From an uncultured Actinomycetes bacterium (lineage in GTDB: Bacteria > Actinomycetota > Acidimicrobiia > Acidimicrobiales > RAAP-2): a stretch of DNA of 64,000 nt. Positions within the stretch are counted from its first letter, which is position 1; each line of letters starts with the position of its first letter. This document shows, in pieces, positions 26,055 through 34,845 of this stretch. The translations under genes were made by a program, and so were the position numbers. The stretch lies in assembly GCA_903825305.1 (NCBI GenBank), contig CAIKAC010000012.1, forward strand, positions 62,001 to 126,000, in the 5' to 3' direction. The notes below the pieces were generated by a model. That model saw only the letters and a program-made list of their open reading frames with translations. It was not told the origin of the DNA and did not search any database.

Positions 26055-27325
26055 CGCTCGGCGCTGATTGCTGAGCGAACTTCAATGTTCCGTTTGGAAA
26101 TCAAGGCCACCCCTATGGAAGTGCCCACGATGAGACCCAAGGACAACGACCCGGCGACTCGGGCGAAGTCGGTCATGTCGTGCAAACTCTGAATCAGATA
26201 ACCGCCAGCGGCTGTGGTGATGCCTCGCAAAGCCATGGAGCCAACCGTGAGCACAAAGACACCGCCGAGGATGATGACCAGACTTGGTGGGGACTTGCGT
26301 GACTGGCTGAGCACGACGCCCATGAGGGCAAGAACCGCCGCAGAGGTAAAGGTGCCAGCAGCGTCACCAGCAGCCCAGGTGACGAGCAACTGCACACCCC
26401 ATGCGACATAGACGCCGAGGAGCAGCCATCCAGCATCTTTGGCGCGGGCGCAAAAGGTAAGCGCCATGCCGATGGTGAAGGGCACCCATGCAACCACGAG
26501 GACAATCCAGGGCAAATCAGACACGGTGGAGGTTTGCATCAGCGAGTGGGTACCGGCTCCTGTGATCGCGGCGGCGATGATGACGCCAGCTGCCAACTGA
26601 AAGAGCACAAACACCGATTGAACAAGTCGAATCGTGCCGACCGTGAATTGGCCGACCGCAATTTCGGCGGCCGCGGCACAGAGAAAGTCTCCTGGGATCA
26701 TCACGAAGAGTGCGGGCACCATGACCAGGACGGGGCCACCATGGGCATGGGCTTCATGGAGAAGGCCAAAACCAACCACGCCAACGGCGAGAGACCCGAG
26801 CAAGGGCAACATAGTGCGCAACATGGCGATGCGTTCGCCGAGCAAGTACACGGCCGCCATTACAGCTCCCAAGATGACGGAAGCGCCAAGTTGTCGCCAG
26901 TTGGCTTGCATTGAGGGGGCAAAGCCGGCGGCAAACAAGATGACGCCGAGAAAGCGCGCCCACCAGGGATAGGGCGATCGACGCCGTTCTAGTTCTTCGA
27001 GCTGATCGGCCGCGGCATCAGCGCTGAGTTTTCCATCGATGATGTGGTCGGTGAGGACGCGGAATTCTGAGATCAAATCGAGTCGCTCTAACGAGGGTTG
27101 TGCGTGAATGGCGCCCACTTGCTGGGAGCCATCCGCATGGGTGATGACGTAGGTCAAACCTTCCATGGTGATCATGGCTTCGACCTTGGCGCCATAGGGA
27201 GCGCCAATGCGTCCCAAGGTGGCTTGGAGGTCAAAGGTTCCTTCAGAACTGTTGCGCAGCAAAAATTTTGAAGCCCTCCGGACCAAACGGTCAACATCGG
27301 CGTTGGGCGAAGGGAGTACGGTCAT
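26051..27325 (-). CDS. ThrE-family threonine/serine exporter-like membrane protein
   Basis: 424 residues. The cytoplasmic N-terminal domain (about 1-130, DUF1212-like, with LLRNSSEGTFDLQATLGRIG) is followed by about ten hydrophobic segments. The segment ALFVMIPGDFLCAAAAEIA resembles the conserved ThrE membrane core. The family exports threonine or serine in corynebacteria; the substrate here is not proven. There is no Shine-Dalgarno sequence, and TAACCT at 27333-27338 sits 7 bp before the ATG. It is divergent from the TRIC channel gene with only 54 bp between them. Confidence 0.82.
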   Translation of the reverse strand: MTVLPSPNADVDRLVRRASKFLLRNSSEGTFDLQATLGRIGAPYGAKVEAMITMEGLTYVITHADGSQQVGAIHAQPSLERLDLISEFRVLTDHIIDGKLSADAAADQLEELERRRSPYPWWARFLGVILFAAGFAPSMQANWRQLGASVILGAVMAAVYLLGERIAMLRTMLPLLGSLAVGVVGFGLLHEAHAHGGPVLVMVPALFVMIPGDFLCAAAAEIAVGQFTVGTIRLVQSVFVLFQLAAGVIIAAAITGAGTHSLMQTSTVSDLPWIVLVVAWVPFTIGMALTFCARAKDAGWLLLGVYVAWGVQLLVTWAAGDAAGTFTSAAVLALMGVVLSQSRKSPPSLVIILGGVFVLTVGSMALRGITTAAGGYLIQSLHDMTDFARVAGSLSLGLIVGTSIGVALISKRNIEVRSAISAER

Positions 27326-27332
27326 GGAATTG

Positions 27333-27338
27333 AGGTTA
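27333..27338 (-). promoter_or_regulatory. Candidate -10 box (TAACCT) of the ThrE-like gene
   Basis: On the minus strand TAACCT ends 7 bp before the start codon, consistent with a leaderless transcript. Confidence 0.28.
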
Positions 27339-27379
27339 CTGACCCCGCTAGCCTCAAGGGAGGTTCTTCACCTTCTCCT

Positions 27380-28045
27380 ATGACGACCGTACCTTCGATC
27401 CCCGATATCAGTCCCCACATCTTGCTGGGGATCGCCGTTGTTGGAACCTTTGTGTTCGGCGTTTCTGGAGGCCTTGCTGCGGTGCGAGCAAAGTTTGACC
27501 TCTTTGGCGTTTTCGTTTTGGCGCTGGCAGTTGGCTTGTCTGGCGGTGTCATTCGAGATGTCCTGCTCAATCATCTGCCCTCAGGGTTCTATGACTGGCG
27601 GACCGACACAGCAGCGTTGGTAGCAGGGCTGATGGCCTACGTCTTTAAAGAGCCATTGACAAAGTGGCAGCCATCTATCGAAGTCTTTGACGCAGTGGGC
27701 TTGAGTTTGTTTTGCGTGATTGGTGCCGACGTCGCGCTGCAAGCAGGGGCGCCACCAATGCCAGCTGCCATCCTCGGCATGCTCACGGGCATCGGGGGTG
27801 GTGTGGTCCGCGACATCTTGTTGTCACGACCTCCCTTGGTACTGCGCGAAGGGCTCTATGCCGTCCCGGCCCTACTCGGTTCGACGGTGATCGTGATTGG
27901 CTACCAACATCACAACCTGCATCTCTGGGTATTTATCCTCGGTGCCGTTCTGTGTTTTCTCGTTCGTATCTTCGGCATGGTTCGCCACATCAACCTTCCC
28001 GTGGCCACTGGCGAACGAGGTGAACGCAAACACGAAGCGCCCTAA
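27380..28045 (+). CDS. TRIC-type cation channel family protein (UPF0126/YadS-like)
   Basis: 221 residues with about six or seven membrane helices. The internal duplication typical of bacterial TRIC channels is visible: VGLSGGVIRDVLL and TGIGGGVVRDILLSRPPLVL, each with glycine-rich helix breaks followed by an Arg-Asp pair. The family forms trimeric monovalent cation channels; older annotation is UPF0126, sometimes linked to glycine uptake. AAGGGAGG lies upstream of the ATG, though about 15 bp away. The stop overlaps the next start as TAATG. Confidence 0.88.
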   Translation: MTTVPSIPDISPHILLGIAVVGTFVFGVSGGLAAVRAKFDLFGVFVLALAVGLSGGVIRDVLLNHLPSGFYDWRTDTAALVAGLMAYVFKEPLTKWQPSIEVFDAVGLSLFCVIGADVALQAGAPPMPAAILGMLTGIGGGVVRDILLSRPPLVLREGLYAVPALLGSTVIVIGYQHHNLHLWVFILGAVLCFLVRIFGMVRHINLPVATGERGERKHEAP

Positions 28046-28587
28046 TGCGCTCGTGGCCTGAACGGTTCCCCGTGCTTAGCGACGGCGTAGTGACGCTAGG
28101 GCCTTGGAGTGCGGGCGACATTGACTGGATCGCCGACACGTGTACCGATGAGGCGATCCAGCAGTTCACTTTGGTGCCGATGCCCTATCGCAGGGACGAT
28201 GCCGTGACGTTCGTAAGCGATATCTGTCCTTACGAGTTCGACCATGAGATTGCCATTCATTTGTGCATTGCTGATGCGCGGAGTGCTGAGCGTTTGGGAA
28301 GCATTGCGTTAGAAGTCAATGAGGTTGACACTGCGCAAGCACTCTTTGGGTATTGGCTCCATCCCGACGCCCGAGGCCGAGGTATTGCTTCTCGTGCCCT
28401 GGCACTCATGTTGGATATGGCGACCACGCTGGGATTCGAGTCCTTTGGCCTTCACATATTTGAGTCCAACCTGGCATCGCAAGCGGTGGCCACGGCAGCT
28501 GGCTTTCGCTACGTGGGCGCTCATCCTGAACGCGAAATTCGAGGAGGCCGCGACCATGTGGTCTTGGTTTACGAATTGCGTTCGTAG
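28045..28587 (+). CDS. GNAT acetyltransferase (RimJ/RimL-like)
   Basis: 180 residues. The acetyl-CoA pyrophosphate loop is in LHPDARGRGIASRALALML, followed by FGLHIFESNLASQAVATAAG and the final FRYVGAH strand, as in RimL-type N-acetyltransferases. The acceptor (ribosomal protein, amino acid or antibiotic) is unknown. It is translationally coupled to the TRIC gene (TAATG), and its 3' end overlaps the convergent Nudix gene by 19 bp. Confidence 0.85.
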   Translation: MRSWPERFPVLSDGVVTLGPWSAGDIDWIADTCTDEAIQQFTLVPMPYRRDDAVTFVSDICPYEFDHEIAIHLCIADARSAERLGSIALEVNEVDTAQALFGYWLHPDARGRGIASRALALMLDMATTLGFESFGLHIFESNLASQAVATAAGFRYVGAHPEREIRGGRDHVVLVYELRS

Positions 28588-29225
28588 CTCCACACGCCAG
28601 ATTCCATTCGCGCGCGGTGCCGACCCCCGGGTGTGCCGTCAAAGAGTTCGTCACCATGCCATAACAGCAATTCTGTGCCGTCTTCTTCTCCAAAGCGCGT
28701 GTAAAAGTGTTCGGGTTGTCGCGCCCGAGCCCAGGCCATGAGATCAGCGACGGTGTGGAACTGGGCAAGTTGCAACACAGTGACCCACGTCGGGGGAGCG
28801 AGAACCATCGAGCCTTGATGGAATGCTGCGAGACAATCGTGGGGGCGCATCCAGGAAATGTCCACAATTTCGTGGTCGTCTATGACCGGTGTCTGGTCAC
28901 TGACACACAGAAATATCCACGCTGAGAATGGGCGGGGTTGACGGGCCGAGGGCTCTGGCTCCCATCGATTGAGAGGCAGGACGTGACTGGGTTCGAGATG
29001 GAGACCGGCTTCTTCATTGGCTTCTCTCACCGCAGCCGAGCGTGCTCGACTCAATTCATCGTCGCCGAGATCGCTCGGTTCAACTTTCCCGCCGGGGAAC
29101 ACCCAGGCTCCCGAGAAGTAATCAGCCTTTCGAGTCGATCGTTGCAGCATTAACAGTTCAAGACCTTCGCTGGCGTCACGCACGACCACCACGGTCCCTG
29201 AAGGGGTTGCTTGAACGCGTTCCAC
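28569..29225 (-). CDS. Nudix hydrolase (CoA-pyrophosphatase/MutT-like)
   Basis: About 218 residues from a GTG at 29225. The Nudix box runs from GGKVEPSDLG through the helix AAVREANEEAG, where the catalytic REANEEAG core is intact but the glycine-to-glutamate spacing carries a small insertion. Downstream are WEPEPSARQPRPFSAWIFL and DISWMRPHDCLAAF. It hydrolyses some nucleoside-diphosphate-X compound; the substrate is not clear. The frame extends to a TTG at 29327, but that would run into the divergent ligase gene's ribosome binding site and gives an atypical N-terminus, so the shorter start is preferred. Confidence 0.8.
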   Translation of the reverse strand: MERVQATPSGTVVVVRDASEGLELLMLQRSTRKADYFSGAWVFPGGKVEPSDLGDDELSRARSAAVREANEEAGLHLEPSHVLPLNRWEPEPSARQPRPFSAWIFLCVSDQTPVIDDHEIVDISWMRPHDCLAAFHQGSMVLAPPTWVTVLQLAQFHTVADLMAWARARQPEHFYTRFGEEDGTELLLWHGDELFDGTPGGRHRARMESGVWSYERNS

Positions 29226-29319
29226 CAGGCCATCTTCCCATCTGTCGCAGTAGCGGGAAAACAATGCCGCGGGTAGGCAACGCGTGGCCGGTCTGAAATA
29301 CTGAGAGAAGGAGGCTCCC

Positions 29320-30921
29320 TTGTCCAATGGCCCTATGACCGCGTCGGCGATTCTTCGCCATTACCGTGCTTCACGCGCCGATGCCACCATGTTCGTATAC
29401 CAAGACCAAGAGATCACGTGGTCGCAGATGTGGGATCGAGCAACCATCGTGGCGGCCGCGTTACAAGACGAAGGGGTGGTCAAGGGAGATCGCGTGGCCT
29501 TCGTTGATCTCAATAGTCCTGAATTCTTTGAAACGCTGTTTGGCTGTGCTTTGCTCGGCGCCACATTGGTTCCGCTCAATTGGCGCTTGGCTCCGGCTGA
29601 ACTCGACGTCGTTATTCGAGATGCCGAGCCGTCCATCATCGTGCTCCGACCAATGTTTGGAGAGATTGTTGGCGCTATGGATTCAGTCGAGAGTCTTAAG
29701 CGCATCGTTGTCTTGCCTGGCGACACGGATATTGACATCGTGGCGAATGATTCACGGGCGGTGACGTGGAACGAATGGACGGGGGAACGCCAAGGTCGGG
29801 ACCCGGGTCATCACAGTGAACCTGACGACATCGCGCTCTTGCTCTACACCTCTGGGACAACCGGTGTTCCCAAGGGTGTCATGATCTCCAATCGCAACAT
29901 CGCAACGTCACTTGACTACGCGATCGACAAATATGAGCTCAATGAAGACACGGTGAGTTTGATTGCCATGCCGCTCTTCCACATTGGCGGCATCGGCTGG
30001 TCGATGTGGGGCTTATGTCGAGGCGGACGCTCGGTGATCTTGCCAAGCGTTGATCCCAACGAGATTATTCGGCTCTTTGAAACGCAAGCCATCCAGATGA
30101 CCTTCGTGGTGCCCGCAGCTCTGATTTTCATGTTGTTTGTACCTGGGATCGAAGAGAAACATTTCCCTCACCTCAGGCACATCTTCTACGGTGCTTCTCC
30201 GATTGCTGAAGACATCCTCGTCAAATGCATGACGATTTTTGGCTGCGAGTTCACGCAGCTCTACGGCATGACGGAAACCACAGGGGCTATTTGCGCGCTT
30301 GAACCAGAGGACCATGACCCAACCGGTCCGCGGCACTATCTCTTGCGCTCGGCTGGCAAGCCGTACCCCGGCGTGCAGATTCGCATTGTGACGGAAAGTG
30401 GACGCGACGCCGAGGTCGATGAAGTCGGCGAAATCTGGACCAAATCTGACTACAACACGCCGGGATATTGGCGCAGACCCGAAGCCACGGAAGCGGCCTT
30501 TCACGATGGCTGGCTTCGTACCGGCGATGCTGCCTATCTTGACAAAGACGGGTATCTGTTCATGTTCGATCGAATCAAAGACATGATCGTGAGCGGTGCA
30601 GAAAACGTCTATCCCATCGAAGTGGAAAACGTTCTCTATGGGGATGCACGCATCGCTGATGCTGCAGTGATCGGCGTTCCCGATGATCGATGGGGGGAGG
30701 CGGTGAAGGCCGTCGTGGTTTTGAAACCTGAAGCACAAGCGTTGGATCGTGCCACGTTGGAAGCAGATCTGATTGCGTTTTGCCATACAAAATTAGCGGG
30801 ATTCAAGTGTCCGAAGTCCATTGACTTCGTCGATGCACTTCCTCGAAATCCAACCGGCAAAGTTCTGAAGAAGGAACTTCGCGCTCCCTATTGGGATGGC
30901 GCTTCTCGACAAATCAATTAG
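29320..30921 (+). CDS. Acyl-CoA synthetase (AMP-forming, FadD-like)
   Basis: 533 residues. The ANL superfamily motifs are complete: LLYTSGTTGVPKGVM (P-loop), YGMTETTG, DGWLRTGDAAYLDKDGYLFM, the hinge FDRIKDMI and the C-terminal catalytic lysine in PRNPTGKVLKKELR. It activates a fatty or aromatic acid to its CoA thioester through an acyl-AMP. The start is an unusual TTG at 29320, chosen because AAGGAGG ends 6-7 bp before it, while the ATG at 29335 is too far from that site. It may feed acyl-CoA to the nearby dehydrogenases and SDR. Confidence 0.92.
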   Translation: MSNGPMTASAILRHYRASRADATMFVYQDQEITWSQMWDRATIVAAALQDEGVVKGDRVAFVDLNSPEFFETLFGCALLGATLVPLNWRLAPAELDVVIRDAEPSIIVLRPMFGEIVGAMDSVESLKRIVVLPGDTDIDIVANDSRAVTWNEWTGERQGRDPGHHSEPDDIALLLYTSGTTGVPKGVMISNRNIATSLDYAIDKYELNEDTVSLIAMPLFHIGGIGWSMWGLCRGGRSVILPSVDPNEIIRLFETQAIQMTFVVPAALIFMLFVPGIEEKHFPHLRHIFYGASPIAEDILVKCMTIFGCEFTQLYGMTETTGAICALEPEDHDPTGPRHYLLRSAGKPYPGVQIRIVTESGRDAEVDEVGEIWTKSDYNTPGYWRRPEATEAAFHDGWLRTGDAAYLDKDGYLFMFDRIKDMIVSGAENVYPIEVENVLYGDARIADAAVIGVPDDRWGEAVKAVVVLKPEAQALDRATLEADLIAFCHTKLAGFKCPKSIDFVDALPRNPTGKVLKKELRAPYWDGASRQIN

Positions 30922-30985
30922 TTACGCGGCGTCACAAACATCAGCATGGTCACAGCAGCCTGCGAGAATAGCAGCGAGGTGAGAG

Positions 30986-31942
30986 ATGAAAACCGGATAT
31001 GACGTCATTGGCGATGTTCATGGTCAAGCGGGAAAGCTCGAAGGCTTGCTCAAGCAAATGGGCTATGAACTCGATATAAAAGGCACCTATCGGCATCCAA
31101 TTCGAACAGCAATCTTCGTAGGAGATTTGGTTGATCGCGGCCCAGATCAACTCAAGACCTTGCAAATTGTCCGCTCAATGGTCGAGGCGAAGACGGCATT
31201 GGTGGTCATGGGGAACCACGAGTTCAACGCCCTTGCGTTCGATGCTGGTCTGCGACCAGCAACCGAACATAACCTCAAGCAACATGAACAGTTTCTGATG
31301 CTAGAAGAAAGCGTCCGCAAAGACTTTCTGGCATGGTTTTGGACCATCCCACTGTGGTTAGAAATTGACGGACTTCGGGTCATTCACGCTTACTGGAATC
31401 AAGAACAGATTGACGCGATGACCGAGTTGTTGCCCGACGCCACGATGACGCCAGAGTTTTTGGAGATGGCTACCCACAGGCCCCCCGGCAACAACGAGGA
31501 CATTGACCCTTTCCATCCCTTCTGGGCTGTTGAAGCTTTATTGAAAGGCCCTGAAGTGCCGGTGACGCCTGGATACCAAACGGGCAAGGAAGACAAAGTC
31601 AGACATCACGCCCGGTTTATGTGGTGGGTGGATGACCGTGGCGGTGACAAGCGCCAGTATCTGGCTACCGAGGGCTACTTAGACGAGAACGGTCAACCTG
31701 GCTACGAGCCCGATGCCGGCCCACTTGATGAGCGTTACCGACCCTTGTTCTACCGGGATGCCAAGCCGGTGGTCTTTGGCCACTATTGGAGAACAGGAAC
31801 GCCAAGATACGAAAAGACCTACGGCGACCACGCGGCTTGTGTGGACTTCAGTGCCGCCAAAGATGGACATCTCACGGCCTATCGGTTCACCATCGGGGAA
31901 ACAACCATCCACGAAAAGCATTTCGTTCAGTACATTGCATAG
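30986..31942 (+). CDS. Calcineurin-like metallophosphoesterase (PrpE/ApaH-like)
   Basis: 318 residues. The dinuclear metal motifs are DVIGDVHGQ (residues 6-14), FVGDLVDRGPDQ, VVMGNHEFNA and a later FGHYW histidine. This arrangement is that of PPP-type phosphatases related to PrpE and diadenosine tetraphosphatase. Likely substrates are dinucleoside polyphosphates or phosphoproteins; the exact one is unknown. The start follows GAGGTGAG. The gene ends before a strong bidirectional hairpin. Confidence 0.87.
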   Translation: MKTGYDVIGDVHGQAGKLEGLLKQMGYELDIKGTYRHPIRTAIFVGDLVDRGPDQLKTLQIVRSMVEAKTALVVMGNHEFNALAFDAGLRPATEHNLKQHEQFLMLEESVRKDFLAWFWTIPLWLEIDGLRVIHAYWNQEQIDAMTELLPDATMTPEFLEMATHRPPGNNEDIDPFHPFWAVEALLKGPEVPVTPGYQTGKEDKVRHHARFMWWVDDRGGDKRQYLATEGYLDENGQPGYEPDAGPLDERYRPLFYRDAKPVVFGHYWRTGTPRYEKTYGDHAACVDFSAAKDGHLTAYRFTIGETTIHEKHFVQYIA

Positions 31943-31958
31943 GCAACGCGCAAGAAAT

Positions 31959-31994
31959 AACAAACCCCCTGCGATGATTCGCAGGGGGTTTGTT
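31959..31994. terminator. Bidirectional intrinsic terminator
   Basis: A perfect 16-bp stem (AACAAACCCCCTGCGA with its complement) and a 4-nt loop TGAT. It has A-rich and T-rich flanks, so it can act for both the phosphoesterase gene (plus) and the SDR gene (minus), which converge on it. Confidence 0.9.
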
Positions 31995-32014
31995 TACGCT
32001 TCTTTGCGAAACGC

Positions 32015-32935
32015 TTAGTTTTCTGCGCGCCCCAAGGACTCGGCGAGGAGCATGGTCTCTTCGGCGAGGTTGGCAAACTCAATGAAGGGCTTGGGTACCT
32101 CGGGTCCGTTGATAGCGGCCAGGTTGTCTCGAACAGCCTCTGGAGTTTGCTCGGGGAGCAGGTAGTCAGGTGCCTCGCATTGGAAGACGCGCGCAATGCG
32201 CTTTCCTGCAACTGAATAGACATACGAGGTCACGTCACACTCTTCTGAAGCGAGATACGCCACGATGGGGCTTACTGATTCAGGGGTCAGCTGGGCAAAC
32301 AAGTCAGGTCCCAGAATGTCTTCGGTCATACGCGTTCCCGCAATGGGGGCAATAACGTTCGCCTTGATGTTGTGCATGGCACCTTCAAGGGAAATCGTGC
32401 GGGTCATGCCGATCAAGCCAGCTTTGGCTGCGCCGTAGTTGACTTGACCGAAGTTGCCGAAGAGGCCGGTTCCCGAGGTCGTCGACACGATGCGGCCATA
32501 GCCCTGCTCGCGCATGATTTCGAATGCGGGCTGGGTGACGAAGAACGCACCCTTGAGGTGAACATCAATGACCGCGTTGATCATGTCAACGTCCATCTTG
32601 TGAAAAGCCTTGTCGCGCAAAATCCCGGCGTTGTTAATCACGATGTCGACTTTGCCGAAGGCATCCACAGCGCTTTGCACAATGGCTCGACCACCCTCAG
32701 GGGTTGCCACCGAGTCATGGTTCGCAACAGCGTTGCCACCCTTGGCTTTGATTTCGTCAACGACCTTCTGGGCCGCTGAATCTGAACCACCGTTGCCGTG
32801 GACGTCGCCACCGAGGTCATTGACGACGATATTGGCGCCACGTTCGGCGAGCAAGAGGGCGTGGGAGCGGCCCAAACCGCCACCGGCGCCCGTGATAATT
32901 GCTACGCGGCCATCGAAACTGATCTTCTCGCTCAT
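32015..32935 (-). CDS. Short-chain dehydrogenase (3-hydroxyacyl-CoA dehydrogenase, MFE-2-like)
   Basis: 306 residues. Cofactor motif TGAGGGLG, NNAG at 101-104, and the catalytic S151 or S154, Y167 and K171 (VNYGAAKAG). The sequence SHALLLAERGANIVVNDLGG with a long insert before the NNAG strand is typical of the dehydrogenase part of peroxisomal-type multifunctional enzyme 2. It likely oxidises (3R)-hydroxyacyl-CoA with NAD, which would pair with MaoC-type hydratases. The C-terminal extension after residue 255 is also seen in that group. AAGGAG precedes the ATG. Confidence 0.88.
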   Translation of the reverse strand: MSEKISFDGRVAIITGAGGGLGRSHALLLAERGANIVVNDLGGDVHGNGGSDSAAQKVVDEIKAKGGNAVANHDSVATPEGGRAIVQSAVDAFGKVDIVINNAGILRDKAFHKMDVDMINAVIDVHLKGAFFVTQPAFEIMREQGYGRIVSTTSGTGLFGNFGQVNYGAAKAGLIGMTRTISLEGAMHNIKANVIAPIAGTRMTEDILGPDLFAQLTPESVSPIVAYLASEECDVTSYVYSVAGKRIARVFQCEAPDYLLPEQTPEAVRDNLAAINGPEVPKPFIEFANLAEETMLLAESLGRAEN

Positions 32936-32996
32936 TGCGCTCCTTTGTGAACCGGTGGCCCAAGGGGATCGGGGCCGAAGATCATCTTTTCACAAC

Positions 32997-33845
32997 TCAA
33001 ATACCTCGGTTCCCAGAGGGCCGTGCACGCCTTCTCTGGCAGCGCGGACACCAATAGGTTCCTCGACCAGCTACCGACCCATAGCGAATGGGCTCTTCAC
33101 AGTTCCGACAGGGCTGACCCTTTCTGCCGTGCACGCGGGCCACGCTGAGGTAGGTGCCGGCCTCGCCCTTGGCGTCGCGATAATCACGCAGGGTGGAACC
33201 TCGACGTTCAATGGCCTCATTCAACACCTTCGGGCACGCGGCGCTTATGCGACGTAGAGCAACTGCGGACAAGGCGGACGCTGGGGTGGCTGGGTTGACT
33301 TTGGCGCAAAAGAGAATCTCGTCGGCGTAGATGTTGCCAATGCCGGCCACCACGTGCTGGTCGAGGAGGAGCGCTTTAATGGGGGTATTCCGGCGGGGGG
33401 CGGCAAAGCGAAGGGCCTTAAGTACTGCGTCGCCGTCGGTGGCCTCAGGTCCAAGAGACGCTACGAAAGCTTGGCTGGCTACTTCCTTTGTGGCGATCAC
33501 CTCGATGCGTCCGAACTTTCGTTGGTCATTGAAGTGTAGTGACCACCCACCGTCAAGATCAATGTGAACTCGTTCGAACTTTGTTGGTGGGGTGTCGTAT
33601 TCAAGGAGTAACTGGCCCGTCATGCGGAGGTGGATCAAGATTGATAGATCAGTGTTGGTGTCCACAATGAGCAGCTTGCCCCTGCGACGAATACCGGTGA
33701 TTGACGATCCACGCAGCGCTTCGAATTCTCCGGCGCTACCAATCAACGAGCGGGGCCAGGATGCAGCAATGGCGGTGATGCGACAACCGAGGACGCGTTC
33801 TCGCAATTGGCGCGCGATGGTCTCGACCTCGGGGAGTTCCGGCAT
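32997..33845 (-). CDS. mutM: Formamidopyrimidine-DNA glycosylase
   Basis: 282 residues. The N-terminus MPELPEVETIARQLRERVLG carries the catalytic P2 and E3. The helix-two-turn-helix region (GIGNIYADEILF) and the C-terminal zinc finger CRNCEEPIRYGSVAGRGTYWC are present. It removes 8-oxoguanine and FaPy lesions in base-excision repair. GGAG lies 4-5 bp before the ATG. Confidence 0.96.
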   Translation of the reverse strand: MPELPEVETIARQLRERVLGCRITAIAASWPRSLIGSAGEFEALRGSSITGIRRRGKLLIVDTNTDLSILIHLRMTGQLLLEYDTPPTKFERVHIDLDGGWSLHFNDQRKFGRIEVIATKEVASQAFVASLGPEATDGDAVLKALRFAAPRRNTPIKALLLDQHVVAGIGNIYADEILFCAKVNPATPASALSAVALRRISAACPKVLNEAIERRGSTLRDYRDAKGEAGTYLSVARVHGRKGQPCRNCEEPIRYGSVAGRGTYWCPRCQRRRARPSGNRGI

Positions 33846-33928
33846 GACTCCATCTCAGCAGCAATTTTCTTGTGGCATCTCGCGACCTCGGCAATGATGG
33901 GGGGATCACCACTGTTTGGGAGGCCATG

Positions 33929-34237
33929 ATGAGCAATACCACGACCTATCTCGTCTACACCAATGCCGCCGAAGGGCGCGATGACGAATTCAACACTTGG
34001 TACGACACCGTGCACATTCCAGAAATTTTGGCGATGTTTCCATCGGTGGTGTCTGCAAAGCGATTCAGCGCGGCGGATCCTGCTGCTGAGCACGCCTACC
34101 TCGCGATGTACGAAATTGAAGGTGATGCCGATGCCACCATTCGCGCGATTGGCAAAGCCATGATGTCTGGCGAATTGACCACGACCGACTCCATGGATGC
34201 ACCTCGATCAGCTCGAGCCGTGTGGGTCGCTCGTTAA
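33929..34237 (+). CDS. Small dimeric alpha/beta-barrel-type protein (DUF4286-like)
   Basis: 102 residues with the pattern TTYLVYTNAAEGRDDEFN, then YDTVHIPEILAMFP and VVSAKRF, which resembles the DUF4286/EthD-like ferredoxin fold seen in actinobacterial lipid-catabolism regions. Function unknown; related folds bind hydrophobic ligands or act as small oxygenases or cyclases. Of two adjacent ATGs the second (33929) has GGGAGG at proper distance. The stop interlocks (TTAA) with marR. Confidence 0.75.
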   Translation: MSNTTTYLVYTNAAEGRDDEFNTWYDTVHIPEILAMFPSVVSAKRFSAADPAAEHAYLAMYEIEGDADATIRAIGKAMMSGELTTTDSMDAPRSARAVWVAR

Positions 34238-34752
34238 ACCTTCTCGTCGAGATCTCCGTGAGCTGCGCGAAGTCGAGTGAGCAACTCTAAGAGTGACGAA
34301 GCTTCTGATTCGCTAAGGCCAAGCGAGGCAAACACGGCTGCATTCAAGGTGGATGTTGCGGCATCCACGACTCGCCGGCCTTCAGGCAAAATTTCAACAA
34401 GCGTGGTTCGCCGATCCGTGGGGTGGGGTACTCGTTGCACGAAGCCCTGATCTTCAAGTCGATCAACCGTTGACGTCACGGTGGTGGGGTGAACTTGGAG
34501 TCGCGCGCTGGCCTTCGAGAGCGGCAGTGCACCCTGTCGCGTGAATGCCAACAAGCGAAGAAATTCGTAGCGCGAGAAACTCAAATCAAAGGGACGGAGT
34601 TCTGCGTCGATTGTCTTGAGAAAAAGTTGCTCTGCGCGGGTAATAGACGTCACGATGGCCATGCCTGTGGAAGCGTCCGCCCAACCGTGTTCCACCCACT
34701 GGCGTCGAGCCTCGGCGATGGGATCGCTGAGTCGCGTATTGGGAATCGTCAT
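34234..34752 (-). CDS. MarR-family transcriptional regulator
   Basis: 172 residues. The winged helix-turn-helix reads LSFSRYEFLRLLAF, LPLSKASARLQVHPTTVTST and VDRLEDQGFVQRV, with the wing PTDRRTTLVEILPEG. It is divergent from icmF across 93 bp, so it is the obvious candidate regulator of that mutase, probably sensing an acyl-CoA or acid. I see no strong dyad in the intergenic region beyond TACC-CAAA-GGTA. Confidence 0.9.
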   Translation of the reverse strand: MTIPNTRLSDPIAEARRQWVEHGWADASTGMAIVTSITRAEQLFLKTIDAELRPFDLSFSRYEFLRLLAFTRQGALPLSKASARLQVHPTTVTSTVDRLEDQGFVQRVPHPTDRRTTLVEILPEGRRVVDAATSTLNAAVFASLGLSESEASSLLELLTRLRAAHGDLDEKV

Positions 34753-34832
34753 ATCGCTGCCCCCCGTTGGGCCAAAAGTTAAGTATTTCCCACATTGTAA
34801 TCACTTTGATACCCAAAGGTAGGATTTCCGAC

Positions 34833-34838
34833 TATTTT
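34833..34838 (+). promoter_or_regulatory. Candidate -10 box (TATTTT) of icmF
   Basis: TATTTT ends 7 bp before the ATG of icmF. There is no Shine-Dalgarno sequence, so a leaderless transcript fits. Confidence 0.3.
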
Positions 34839-34845
34839 ATTTCCT

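Noticed and set aside
30013-30786. 257-residue minus-strand frame inside the acyl-CoA synthetase
   Set aside because: Antisense shadow; the synthetase motifs on the plus strand are complete.
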